From contig JAUYPV010000161.1 in assembly GCA_030697555.1 (NCBI GenBank), positions 1 to 64,000 on the forward strand: 64,000 nt of DNA, in the 5' to 3' direction. Positions 31,766 through 40,294 of this stretch are shown here, piece after piece. Numbering within the stretch: position 1 is the first letter of the stretch; each line of letters begins with the position of its first letter. The notes beneath the pieces are model-generated. The model was not told the DNA's origin and searched no databases. It saw only the letters and a list, made by a program, of their open reading frames with translations. The stretch comes from Hyphomonadaceae bacterium. GTDB taxonomy: Bacteria > Pseudomonadota > Alphaproteobacteria > Caulobacterales > Hyphomonadaceae. The position numbers and the translations under genes were made by a program.

Positions 31766-32788
31766 ATGAAACTCGCTCGCATCGCCGTGTCCGCCGCAGT
31801 GCTGGCCTTTGCCTGCGGCCTCGCCTCCGCGCAGGAAGCCTGGAAGGCCCCGCGCACGTCCGACGGCAGGCCGGATCTCCAGGGCGTCTGGACCAACGCC
31901 AGCCTCACCACGCTGGAGCGTTCGCCGCAGTTCAAGACGCAGGCGATCCCAGCCGACCGCGCCGCCCAGATGGAAACGCAACGGGCCCGGATGATGGTCG
32001 CCTCCAACGCCCGCACCAATCCCAGCGACGGCGCGCCGACCGACGGCAACGCGAATGCCGGCTACAACACGTTCTGGATCGACCCCGGCACACACTATGG
32101 CGTTGTGAAGGGCGAGGTGCGCTCGTCCTGGATCGTCGATCCACCGGATGGCCGCATCCCGTATACAGCGTCGGCCAAGAAGCACTTCGACAATTTCCTC
32201 GCCAAGGTGCGCGGCACGTGGGACGGGCCGGAGATCAGGCCGCAGGGCGAGCGCTGCATCGTCGGCTTCGGATCGACGGGCGGGCCGCCCATGGTCAACG
32301 TGCTCTACAACAACAACTCCCAGTTCGTGCAGACGCCGGGCCATGTCGTCATCACGGCGGAGATGATCCACGACAGCCGCGTCATCCCGATCGGCGAGAA
32401 GCGGCCGGCCAAGGGCTTCGACCAATGGCTCGGCAATTCCGTCGGCTGGTGGGAAGGCGACACGCTCGTCGTCGAGACGCGCAACTTCCACAAGGATATC
32501 CGCGTGCGCCCCAACATGGGCGACAGCTACTACGTTGGCGAGAATGCGACGGTGACCGAACGCTTCACGCGCATCGCCGCTGACGCCATCCACTACGAAT
32601 TCACCGTGGCCGACAAGGACGCGTTCACCCGGCCCTGGCGCGCGGAGATGACCTTCCGCGCCAGCAAGCAGCCGATGTACGAATACGCCTGCCACGAAGG
32701 AAACTACGCACTCCCCGGCATCCTCGCCGGCGCCCGCCGCGACGACAGGGAAGGGCGCAAGACGGCGGCCGTGGGGGACGCGGAGTAA
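31766..32788 (+). CDS. Secreted 'PDLQGVW' family protein
   Basis: WKAPRTSDGRPDLQGVWTNASLTTLERSP; GWWEGDTLVVETRNF; YEYACHEGNYALPGILAGARRDDREGR. Confidence 0.82.
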   Translation: MKLARIAVSAAVLAFACGLASAQEAWKAPRTSDGRPDLQGVWTNASLTTLERSPQFKTQAIPADRAAQMETQRARMMVASNARTNPSDGAPTDGNANAGYNTFWIDPGTHYGVVKGEVRSSWIVDPPDGRIPYTASAKKHFDNFLAKVRGTWDGPEIRPQGERCIVGFGSTGGPPMVNVLYNNNSQFVQTPGHVVITAEMIHDSRVIPIGEKRPAKGFDQWLGNSVGWWEGDTLVVETRNFHKDIRVRPNMGDSYYVGENATVTERFTRIAADAIHYEFTVADKDAFTRPWRAEMTFRASKQPMYEYACHEGNYALPGILAGARRDDREGRKTAAVGDAE

Positions 32789-32858
32789 TGGGACCGCCAG
32801 GCGCCTGCCTGGCAGTGCCGGCATAGCCGGCAATCTTGAGCGGGCGGTGAGCCCCGCC

Positions 32859-32912
32859 CTCATGGTGGTGAGCAGCCGCCGCAGGCGGCGCCTGTCGAAC
32901 CACGAGGGCGAC
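32859..32912 (+). repeat. REP-like palindromic repeat
   Basis: ccctcatggtggtgagcagccgccgcaggcggcgcctgtcgaaccacgagggcg; similar to 55987-56034. Confidence 0.75.
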
Positions 32913-32927
32913 GCCCACAAACCCACC

Positions 32928-33003
32928 TACGAAGCGAACCCGACCCAGCGGCCGCTGGCGGCGACCGTGACCCAGGTGAAGATCGAGAACAGGCCGATCA
33001 TGA
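32928..33003 (-). pseudogene. Truncated 3' remnant of the membrane protein gene at 35547-36377
   Basis: Minus strand reads LIMIGLFSIFTWVTVAASGRWVGFAS, matching LIMIGLF(22 aa absent)SILTWVTVAAGGRWIGFAS. Confidence 0.8.
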
Positions 33004-35103
33004 TCAGTGTCGCCGCGCCTCGTGCGCCGGGTCAACGCCTGTGTCGTTGTCCGGAGATTTCATTGCGAGAAGGACGAGTCGCTGGCGTTCGATCGCTGTG
33101 ATCATGTCCTTGATGTGGATTGGTTTTGATAGGTAGTCGGTCATTCCACCGGCAAGGAATTTCTCGCGGTCGCCCTTCATGGCATTGGCGGTCAGGGCAA
33201 TGATCGGAATCCGGCTCTCCGGGCCGTCCAGTCCGCGTATTCGCCGCGTCGCCTCGACGCCGTCCATTTCCGGCATGCTGACGTCCATCAGGACGACGTC
33301 ATAGGAGTTCTTTCGAACAGCAAAGAGCGCGTGCACGCCGTTGTCGACAACGTCCACCACGTGCCCAGCCGCTTCCAGCATGATCCGGATCATCATCTGA
33401 TTCAGCACATGATCCTCGGCAAGCAGGATGCGCATCGGGCTAAAGGGTCCCGTGGGTTCTCCAGGGACGTTCTTGAGATCGATCATTGTCGGCTTCGCCT
33501 CCCGGCACGCGACCGTGAACCAGAAGGTGGAGCCTTCGCCCGGCTTGCTCTCCACGCCCATACTCCCACCCATCATGTCGACGAGGCGCTTACTGATGCT
33601 CAGACCAAGGCCCGTGCCGCCGAAGCGACGATTGGTGGATGAATCCGCCTGGGTGAATGCCTCAAATATGATGGCCTGCTTGTCCTCGGGAATGCCGATG
33701 CCGGTGTCGGAAACTTCAAACAGAAGTTCGGCTACCTCTTCGTCTCGCCTGATCGAACTCACGCTCACGGTCACCCCGCCATGCGACGTGAACTTGATCG
33801 CATTGCTGACCAGATTGAACAGCACCTGGCGAACTCGCATTGGATCGCCGATGACGGCCGCCGGAACGCCCTCGGCGGTTGCAGTTCGAATGTAGAGATC
33901 CTTCTGCTGCGCCGCGGCCAGCCATAGCTCTTCCACGTGCTTCAGCTTGTTTGCGATCTGGAATGGAACGTCTTCCAGATCAATGCGCCCGGCCTCGATC
34001 TTGGCGAGGTCGAGGATGTCATTGAGGATAAGCATCAGCGCATCGCCGGCGCGGAGAATCATGCTGGCATAGTCGGCGTGCGGCTTTGTCAGGTTTGCGT
34101 CGTCGAGCATTTTGGCGAAGCCGAGGATTGCGTTCATCGGTGTGCGGATTTCGTGGCTGACGATTGCCAGGAATTCCGATTTGGCCTGGCTCGCGCTGTC
34201 TGCGGCCTGCCGCGCGGCGCTTGTCTGCTCCGCTAGAGCGGCCATTTTGGTCCGGGCGTCCTCGAGTTCGACGACCCGCTCCTGCAGGTGTCCTTCGCTG
34301 CGACGCAGCGCCTCCTCCGACGTCTTGTTCAGGGTGATGTCGCGCAGCACGCCCACAAAAAGCGGATTGCCGCCGATCATGGTCTCGCCGACGGACAGCT
34401 CCATCGGAAAGGTGGTGCCATTCTTTCGCCTGCCAATGACCTCGCGTCCGATGCCGATGATCTTGCGATCGCGAGTCTCGGTGTAGTTCTGCAGGTACCG
34501 GTCGTGCTCGTCGAAATAGGGCGACGGCATCAACATCTTGACGTTGCGGCCGACAACCTCGTCGAGCGAGAATCCGAACATCTTCTCGCACGCCGGATTG
34601 TACATGCGCACCGTGCCGAGCTTGTCGATGATGATAATGCCATCGACGGCGGTCTCGATCACGGCCCGATGCTGGGCCTCGCTGTCGCGCAGGCCCTGTT
34701 CGAGCCGCGCTCGCGCCGTGAGATCGCGGATGACGCCGACATAGGTACGGTCCTCGCCCTGGTCGATTTCTCCAACGGACAGCTCCATCGGGAAAGTCGT
34801 GCCGTCCTTCCGCTGGCCTACGACCTCGCGGCCGATGCCGATGATCTTGCGCTCGCCTGTGGTCCGATAGTTATGGAGGTAGCCATCATGCTCTTTCTGA
34901 TACGGCTCGGGCATCAGCATCTTCACGTTCTGGCCACTGACCTCCGCAGAGGAGAAGCCGAACAGGGTTTCGCAGGCGGGATTGAAGTCAACGATCCGCC
35001 CGCGAGAGTCGATGGTGATCACGCCATCGACGATCGTATGCATGAGTCCCGTCAGCGCATCCGATTCGTCATCGGAGCGCCGGTCGCGCGACATGCCAGA
35101 CAT
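33004..35103 (-). CDS. Hybrid sensor histidine kinase: two FixL-like PAS domains, HisKA, HATPase, REC
   Basis: PAS1 EHDGYLHNYRTTGERKIIGIGR, PAS2 EHDRYLQNYTETRDRKIIGIGR; VSHEIRTPMNAILGF; GTGLGLSISKRLVDMMGG; VLMDVSMPEMDG. Confidence 0.92.
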   Translation of the reverse strand: MSGMSRDRRSDDESDALTGLMHTIVDGVITIDSRGRIVDFNPACETLFGFSSAEVSGQNVKMLMPEPYQKEHDGYLHNYRTTGERKIIGIGREVVGQRKDGTTFPMELSVGEIDQGEDRTYVGVIRDLTARARLEQGLRDSEAQHRAVIETAVDGIIIIDKLGTVRMYNPACEKMFGFSLDEVVGRNVKMLMPSPYFDEHDRYLQNYTETRDRKIIGIGREVIGRRKNGTTFPMELSVGETMIGGNPLFVGVLRDITLNKTSEEALRRSEGHLQERVVELEDARTKMAALAEQTSAARQAADSASQAKSEFLAIVSHEIRTPMNAILGFAKMLDDANLTKPHADYASMILRAGDALMLILNDILDLAKIEAGRIDLEDVPFQIANKLKHVEELWLAAAQQKDLYIRTATAEGVPAAVIGDPMRVRQVLFNLVSNAIKFTSHGGVTVSVSSIRRDEEVAELLFEVSDTGIGIPEDKQAIIFEAFTQADSSTNRRFGGTGLGLSISKRLVDMMGGSMGVESKPGEGSTFWFTVACREAKPTMIDLKNVPGEPTGPFSPMRILLAEDHVLNQMMIRIMLEAAGHVVDVVDNGVHALFAVRKNSYDVVLMDVSMPEMDGVEATRRIRGLDGPESRIPIIALTANAMKGDREKFLAGGMTDYLSKPIHIKDMITAIERQRLVLLAMKSPDNDTGVDPAHEARRH

Positions 35104-35277
35104 GGGTGGCGCCCCCCGGCGCCAATGACAGCGAATCGCCCTGAAATCAGTTCGATTTTCTGGTCGTCGTTATCTGCTAGCAGCAAACGAGCCGGAAGTC
35201 GAGGAAGGTGTGCGGTACCGTACAAACTGGCATCATCCGGCTGACATCGTTGCGCTTTTCAGCAGGCCAGACGCGAC

Positions 35278-35370
35278 ATACGCCTGTCACGAAGGCAACT
35301 ACACACTCCCCGGCATCCTCGCCGGCGCCCGCCGCGACGACCGCGAAGGCCGCACCACACAGGCGGTGGG
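35278..35370 (+). pseudogene. Remnant of the C-terminus of a 'PDLQGVW' family gene
   Basis: YACHEGNYTLPGILAGARRDDREGRTTQAV with unrelated sequence upstream. Confidence 0.8.
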
Positions 35371-35500
35371 ATGCGGAAATAATGGGACCGCCAGGCGCCT
35401 GCCTGGCAGAGGCCGCATGGCGGCCTGTCCATCTACGTTGATGTTGCCGGCTGCGCCGACACTGCCGGGCAGGCGCCCGGCAATCCCAAAATCAAGAAGC

Positions 35501-35520
35501 CCCGGAGATCGCTCTCCGGG
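35501..35520 (-). terminator. Hairpin, probable terminator of 35547-36377
   Basis: cccggaga tcgc tctccggg; minus strand continues gcttcttgatttt. Confidence 0.55.
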
Positions 35521-35546
35521 ACTCCCGTTTTCATCTCGAACTCAGT

Positions 35547-36377
35547 CTACGAAGCGAACCCGATCCAGCGGCCGCCGGCGGCGACCGTGACCCAGGTGAG
35601 GATCGAGAACAGGGCGATCATCCTTGCCAGCGGCGTCGCCGCATCGGCCTTGCCCTTGTACAGCTCGTACCCGAACAGGCCGATCATGATCAGCGTCGCC
35701 GCGACCATGACGTAGCGCGAGACCTCGTCGAACACCGGCTCGTAGGTGTTGAACCCCACGATCCAGTACATGATGAACTGTCCGCCGAAGAGCAGCGTGA
35801 ACGCTGCCGCCGCAATCCAGCGTGTGCGAACGCCGAAGATCACAAGAATCGCGTAGGCCGCTGCGAGCGGGTGGAACAAGCCAGGCGCCGAGATCTGGTC
35901 CATCGAGAAAGTCCCCAGCGCGAAGGCCCAGACCAGGAACGCTATGCTGCCGGTGATGATGATCGGCATCGACACCTTGCCCTCTGCCTTCGCCACGGCG
36001 TTGGTGACGCCGAAGGAGAAGATGCAGGCCGCGATCAGCGACATGATCTTCACGAAGAACGGCACGGACTTGTAGAGCTTGTCCGAGTTCAGCATGCCGA
36101 TGATGATGCCGGTGCCGAGAACGATGCAAAGGCCGATGATGAACCAGGGCCGCAGGTTTCGCTCCAGCGTCGAGGGTTGTTCCTCCGTCAGGCCCGCGCC
36201 CATCAGGCGAAGGTTGAGCAGGATCACCGCGCCGCCCATGAGTGCGAGGCCGACAAGGTGCAGCGCGCCGAATGGCGCATAGACGTCCTGCAGCAGGGAG
36301 ATCGGCCAGACCTTTGGCATGTTGGTGACGAAGTCGGCCGCGCCGGGGATGCCTTTGAAAAGATCTTCGAAGGTCAT
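35547..36377 (-). CDS. Multi-pass membrane protein, DUF6644-like
   Basis: HLVGLALMGGAVILLNLRLMGAGL; related in layout to 36381-37331. Confidence 0.7.
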   Translation of the reverse strand: MTFEDLFKGIPGAADFVTNMPKVWPISLLQDVYAPFGALHLVGLALMGGAVILLNLRLMGAGLTEEQPSTLERNLRPWFIIGLCIVLGTGIIIGMLNSDKLYKSVPFFVKIMSLIAACIFSFGVTNAVAKAEGKVSMPIIITGSIAFLVWAFALGTFSMDQISAPGLFHPLAAAYAILVIFGVRTRWIAAAAFTLLFGGQFIMYWIVGFNTYEPVFDEVSRYVMVAATLIMIGLFGYELYKGKADAATPLARMIALFSILTWVTVAAGGRWIGFAS

Positions 36378-36380
36378 GGC

Positions 36381-37331
36381 TTAATTCCCCTGACCAGGAG
36401 CGGGTTGCACAGGTGCGGGTTCGGCGGGCGCTTCGCCCTCCGGCGCCGCGGGATCGGTCGTACTCTCCTCCTCGGAAGGCGCAGCATCTTCCGCCGGCGG
36501 CGCCTCCTCGCTGGTCCCTGTTCCGCCATCGCTGACGTCGACGTCTTCGAGATAGGACATGGCCTGCTTGCACTCCTCCAGGACGTACATGAGGGAGCCC
36601 TTCTCGACCTTCTCGCAGAAGAACCAGTCGTAGGCGATGAAGCGGCCGAAGACGATGACCAGGAACCAGCAGGTCATCGAGATAGCGCCGGACAGTTTCA
36701 CCTTCAGCGGCGGGTAGGGCGCCCGGACGTGAAGCAGCCAGACCAGGGCGGACACCAGCGCCAGAGTCGAGAGCGTCAGCAGGAGCACGAGCACGGCGTC
36801 GAATACCGGATGCAGGGCGATAGAGGCCACTGGCAGGGCGAGCGCCAGCACAAGGGCGGCGAACGGCCCGGCCGCTTTCGACCAGGGCGACTTTTCCGGC
36901 GCCGCGTCAGGCGCAGCGTCCCATTCCGCCTGGCTCTTCTGCACCGTGTAGTGGAACCAGAAGATGTTGATTGCGGCGAGGATCAGGAACACCATTTTCA
37001 GGCGGAACCAGATGTTGTGGTAGTACAGCATCGGGTCGCGGCCGACGAAGGTGATGAGGCCCGTTAGCACCATTGCGCCGAAGGCGATCATGGTGATCGG
37101 CAGCACGCGGTCGTTCAGCTTCGAGAACGGCATGTTCTTGAAGGCCATGCCCATCATACGCAGGTCGATCAGCCAGATCGTCCCGGCGAAGAACATGATC
37201 GTCAGCACGTGCGTGCCTTCGACGACGTTCCACATGAAGAGCGACTCGTGCATCTGGTGCGACCAGGACTGACCTTCCGGGCCGAACCGGCCGAGGTCCT
37301 CTTGCAGCCAGTTTATGAAATCGTGAAACAA
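36381..37331 (-). CDS. Multi-pass membrane protein, DUF6644-like, acidic Pro-rich C-terminus
   Basis: GTHVLTIMFFAGTIWLIDLRMMGMAF; hydrophobic segments; tail with repeated EAP/PAP. Confidence 0.7.
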   Translation of the reverse strand: MFHDFINWLQEDLGRFGPEGQSWSHQMHESLFMWNVVEGTHVLTIMFFAGTIWLIDLRMMGMAFKNMPFSKLNDRVLPITMIAFGAMVLTGLITFVGRDPMLYYHNIWFRLKMVFLILAAINIFWFHYTVQKSQAEWDAAPDAAPEKSPWSKAAGPFAALVLALALPVASIALHPVFDAVLVLLLTLSTLALVSALVWLLHVRAPYPPLKVKLSGAISMTCWFLVIVFGRFIAYDWFFCEKVEKGSLMYVLEECKQAMSYLEDVDVSDGGTGTSEEAPPAEDAAPSEEESTTDPAAPEGEAPAEPAPVQPAPGQGN

Positions 37332-37426
37332 CTCGCCTATCTCCCCGTCCGTCCGCCGCTGACCGGCGAAAACTCTGGCCCCTCTGGCAGCGCCTGCCAG
37401 ATTTTACTGCAGCCTGCATCCGCGTT

Positions 37427-37440
37427 CTGATCTGGATCAA
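37427..37440. promoter_or_regulatory. FNR/FixK-like box upstream of 36381-37331
   Basis: CTGATctggATCAA, 9/10 match to TTGATnnnnATCAA. Confidence 0.5.
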
Positions 37441-37466
37441 ACGCAGGGCAAGGCGCGCCTACAGTT

Positions 37467-37955
37467 CTAGTCGTTGCCGATCACGTAGTGGCTATGGCAC
37501 TTCGTGCACGCCTCGTAGATTTTTCCGCCGGCGTCAAAAAACCTTTCCTTGTCGCGCGCTTCGGCCGCCGCAAACGCCTCCATGCCGGCGTCGTACATCA
37601 TATGCGCGGCTTCGACCCAGCGCGGATCGTCGTCGACAGGCCGTCCGGGCAGCAGCAGCAGGTTGGCGGCTTCCGCGATCGTGATCCCGGCATTGGTGGC
37701 GTAGCGCCAGCCGGCGTCGTCGGTCGGGAACAGTTCGTGGGTGCCTTCGGCGTCGATCAGCCAGCCCTGCGCCAGCCAGACGCCGTCGGCGGCGTTGTCG
37801 ATGACGTGCCCCATGAGCTCCTTCATGGCGACGTCGGTCTTGTACTGGCCCTTGTCTGCGGCGGCGGGGTTCGTGGAGGCGGGCGCGTCAGCTTTCTGGC
37901 CGCAGCCGGCCACAAGCAGAGCCACGGCGGCAAGGCCCGCGGAAATGCGGATCAT
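37467..37955 (-). CDS. Lipoprotein with C-terminal heme c motif (cytochrome c'-like)
   Basis: Signal MIRISAGLAAVALLVAGC; C-terminal YEACTKCHSHYV. Confidence 0.75.
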   Translation of the reverse strand: MIRISAGLAAVALLVAGCGQKADAPASTNPAAADKGQYKTDVAMKELMGHVIDNAADGVWLAQGWLIDAEGTHELFPTDDAGWRYATNAGITIAEAANLLLLPGRPVDDDPRWVEAAHMMYDAGMEAFAAAEARDKERFFDAGGKIYEACTKCHSHYVIGND

Positions 37956-38008
37956 GGTTCTTCCCTCGGTTGGTGCGCCGGTTCTCTTTGGGGAACCTGA
38001 CGCGTGGA

Positions 38009-38020
38009 ATTGTATACAAT
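38009..38020. promoter_or_regulatory. Perfect palindrome ATTGTATACAAT, GntR-like operator
   Basis: About 54 bp upstream of the cytochrome gene start. Confidence 0.45.
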
Positions 38021-38210
38021 CCTCCACCTCACCAAAGGGTAACCCGCTATCCGCCCCATAGCGATGGCCTAGGTGTCGCACTCCTTACAATCTAACGGAG
38101 ATTTCCATTCCCTCCGTCGAGCCACACCGCTCTTTCCATCGGGCGCTGAAACGATCTAGACAGTGGCAGGAACCGCGCCGTCTTCACGAAGCGCGCCAGG
38201 GAGGGACTTC

Positions 38211-39476
38211 ATGAACTTCGTAATGCGCTCCATGCGTGGAGCAGGGGCTGCTCTTGCGCTCGCCCTTCTCGCGGCCGCCTGCGCCACCGGACCGAAGATC
38301 GCCGATCCGGCGAAGTCTTCGCTCGAGCGCGGCGACCTGGCGTCGCTCGGCTTCGATCCAACCAAGCTTGCCGACATCCGCACCGCCCTCAACGCCGACG
38401 TGCTGAGCGGCAAGATTCCCGGCGCGTATCTCCTCATCGGCCGCAACGACAAGATCGTCTTCGCCCAAGGCTTCGGCGTCCAGGGCCCCGGCCAGGCGAC
38501 GCCCGCCAGCGAAGAGACGATCTATCGCGTCTTCTCGATGACCAAGCCGGTCGTCGCCGTCACGGCGATGACGCTGGTCGAGGAAGGCAAGCTAGACCTC
38601 GATGCGCCGGTTTCGAAATACCTGCCGGCCTTCGCCAACGTGAAGATCTGGCAGAAGGAAGGCGATCCGGTTCCCTCGACCAAGCCGATGCTGATCCGTC
38701 ACCTGATGAGCCACACGTCCGGCGTCATCTATTCCTTCATCCAGCCGCAACTGCCGATCTCGAAGGCATGGGTTGCGGGCGGCGAGCAGCGCCAGGATCT
38801 GTCGGCCAAGGACTGGTCCGAGCAGGTTGTCGCCAAGCTGCCGATGGTCGCCGAGCCGGCAACGGCGTGGAACTACAGCCAAGGCCTCGATGTGCTGGGC
38901 GGCGTGATCGAAGCGATCACCGGCCAGTCGCTGGGCGATGCGATCAAGGCGCGCGTGACCGGCCCGCTGGGCATGACCGATACGGCCTTCTTCCAGCCCC
39001 CCGCGAAGTCGCCACGCTTCGCCCAGTCGAAGAACCCGGATCCGCTCTACTACGACTACACGCTCGTCAAGCCGTTCATGTCCGGCGGCGGCGGCCTGTC
39101 GTCGACGGCGGAAGACTATCTGCGCTTCGTGCTGATGCTCGCCAACCACGGCGAATACCGCGGCGTGCGCGTGCTGAAGCCCGAGACGGTCGATCTGATG
39201 ATGATCGACCAGACGACCGCCGAGATCCGTGGCAAGGGCCTGTTCTTCCCCGGCGCGGGCATGGGCTTCGGCCTCGGCATGTCGCTGGTGATCGACGACA
39301 CCAAGCAGCGCCCCGGCAACGGCACCTTCTCGTGGAACGGCATCGCCGGGACCGAGTGGTGGTATGATCCGAAGAACGACGTGTTCATGGTCTTCATGCA
39401 GCAGGACCGCGCGCTGCTCGCCGAATACCAGCGCAAGAACCGCAACTGGATCTACGATTCCATCGTGAAGAAGTGA
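38211..39476 (+). CDS. Serine hydrolase / class C beta-lactamase-like
   Basis: VFSMTKPVVAVTAM (SxxK), WNYSQGLDVLG (YxN-like), lipoprotein signal. Confidence 0.88.
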   Translation: MNFVMRSMRGAGAALALALLAAACATGPKIADPAKSSLERGDLASLGFDPTKLADIRTALNADVLSGKIPGAYLLIGRNDKIVFAQGFGVQGPGQATPASEETIYRVFSMTKPVVAVTAMTLVEEGKLDLDAPVSKYLPAFANVKIWQKEGDPVPSTKPMLIRHLMSHTSGVIYSFIQPQLPISKAWVAGGEQRQDLSAKDWSEQVVAKLPMVAEPATAWNYSQGLDVLGGVIEAITGQSLGDAIKARVTGPLGMTDTAFFQPPAKSPRFAQSKNPDPLYYDYTLVKPFMSGGGGLSSTAEDYLRFVLMLANHGEYRGVRVLKPETVDLMMIDQTTAEIRGKGLFFPGAGMGFGLGMSLVIDDTKQRPGNGTFSWNGIAGTEWWYDPKNDVFMVFMQQDRALLAEYQRKNRNWIYDSIVKK

Positions 39477-39497
39477 TCTGTCGCCAAACACAAACAG

Positions 39498-39527
39498 AAA
39501 GGGCGGCTCTCCCGAGCCGCCCTTTTT
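39498..39527 (+). terminator. Rho-independent terminator
   Basis: aaagggcggctc tccc gagccgcccttt tt. Confidence 0.85.
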
Positions 39528-39600
39528 CGTTCGTGAGCCCGCCTGCATGGTTCGACAGGCGACCGCCATGCGGCCTGCCCACCGTGTTGTCGTGTTCGCT

Positions 39601-39614
39601 TTGATCTGCGTCAA
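39601..39614. promoter_or_regulatory. FNR/FixK-like box
   Basis: TTGATCTGCGTCAA, 9/10 match to TTGATnnnnATCAA. Confidence 0.6.
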
Positions 39615-39677
39615 ATCGGAGCGTCGGACAGGAGGCACGGTTCCACCAGGCTGAGCACCGCGGACCCGGGTCGCCTC

Positions 39678-40001
39678 ATGCAACACGACTGGATCTGTTA
39701 CACGACGCATTGCCACTCCTGTGGACATGATGGACTGTTGCAGCTGTGGTCGGACCGCCACGGCTGGGGCTATACGACGAGGGCGCTTGTCGTGGCCGCA
39801 GTAAATCGAATCCATCCGGAAAACTCCGTGATGCGGTGCGCAGCCTGCCTGTCCTCCGTTGTCACGTTGGAGCGGCGGCCAAATTCGCCTAGTTGCGTGA
39901 GCGCCGCTTGCCGGTTCAATCGCCTCCCCAACCGTTTGAAGCGCTCCGGCGCCGAAATCTCCTGCCCTCTGCACCATGCAACAGAGCGGGCCAAGCTCTG
40001 A
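39678..40001 (+). CDS. Small protein with two CxxC pairs (possible zinc ribbon)
   Basis: CHSCGHDGLLQLWSDRHGWGY...NSVMRCAACLSSVVTLE; about 63 bp downstream of the box; C-terminal part looks less coding-like. Confidence 0.4.
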   Translation: MQHDWICYTTHCHSCGHDGLLQLWSDRHGWGYTTRALVVAAVNRIHPENSVMRCAACLSSVVTLERRPNSPSCVSAACRFNRLPNRLKRSGAEISCPLHHATERAKL

Positions 40002-40294
40002 AAGTCAGAGCGCCCACGCGCGTCGACCGGTTGAGGCCGCCGCCGAAATCGGTCATTAGGCACTTTCTTCCTGATCAACTGCAGGAGGGCGAAAACGGCG
40101 CCGACGCCTTCCCCACCAATGCCGAGATCACAGGATGCGTCCCGGCATTTCATCATCCATCCGTCCCTTCCTTTTTCGCTCTATCGATCTCCACTTGCTT
40201 TCGCACCCCTTGCCCGGATAACCCATAAGCTCGCCCGGGGTCCAACGCGCGAGGCCTACCCTCACGCGTCAGGTTACTACGCGGAGTGAAATCG

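Larger units (their letters stand above)
32683..33017. repeat. Left copy of a direct segmental duplication flanking the histidine kinase gene
   Basis: Block A 32683-32814 matches 35278-35408; block B 32928-33017 matches 35548-35703 minus 66 bp. Confidence 0.85.
35278..35703. repeat. Right copy of the direct segmental duplication
   Basis: See left copy 32683-33017. Confidence 0.85.

Noticed and set aside
37384-37400. ctggcag cgc ctgccag hairpin considered as a terminator for the cytochrome gene
   Set aside because: Only a 7-bp stem and no clear T-run on the relevant strand.
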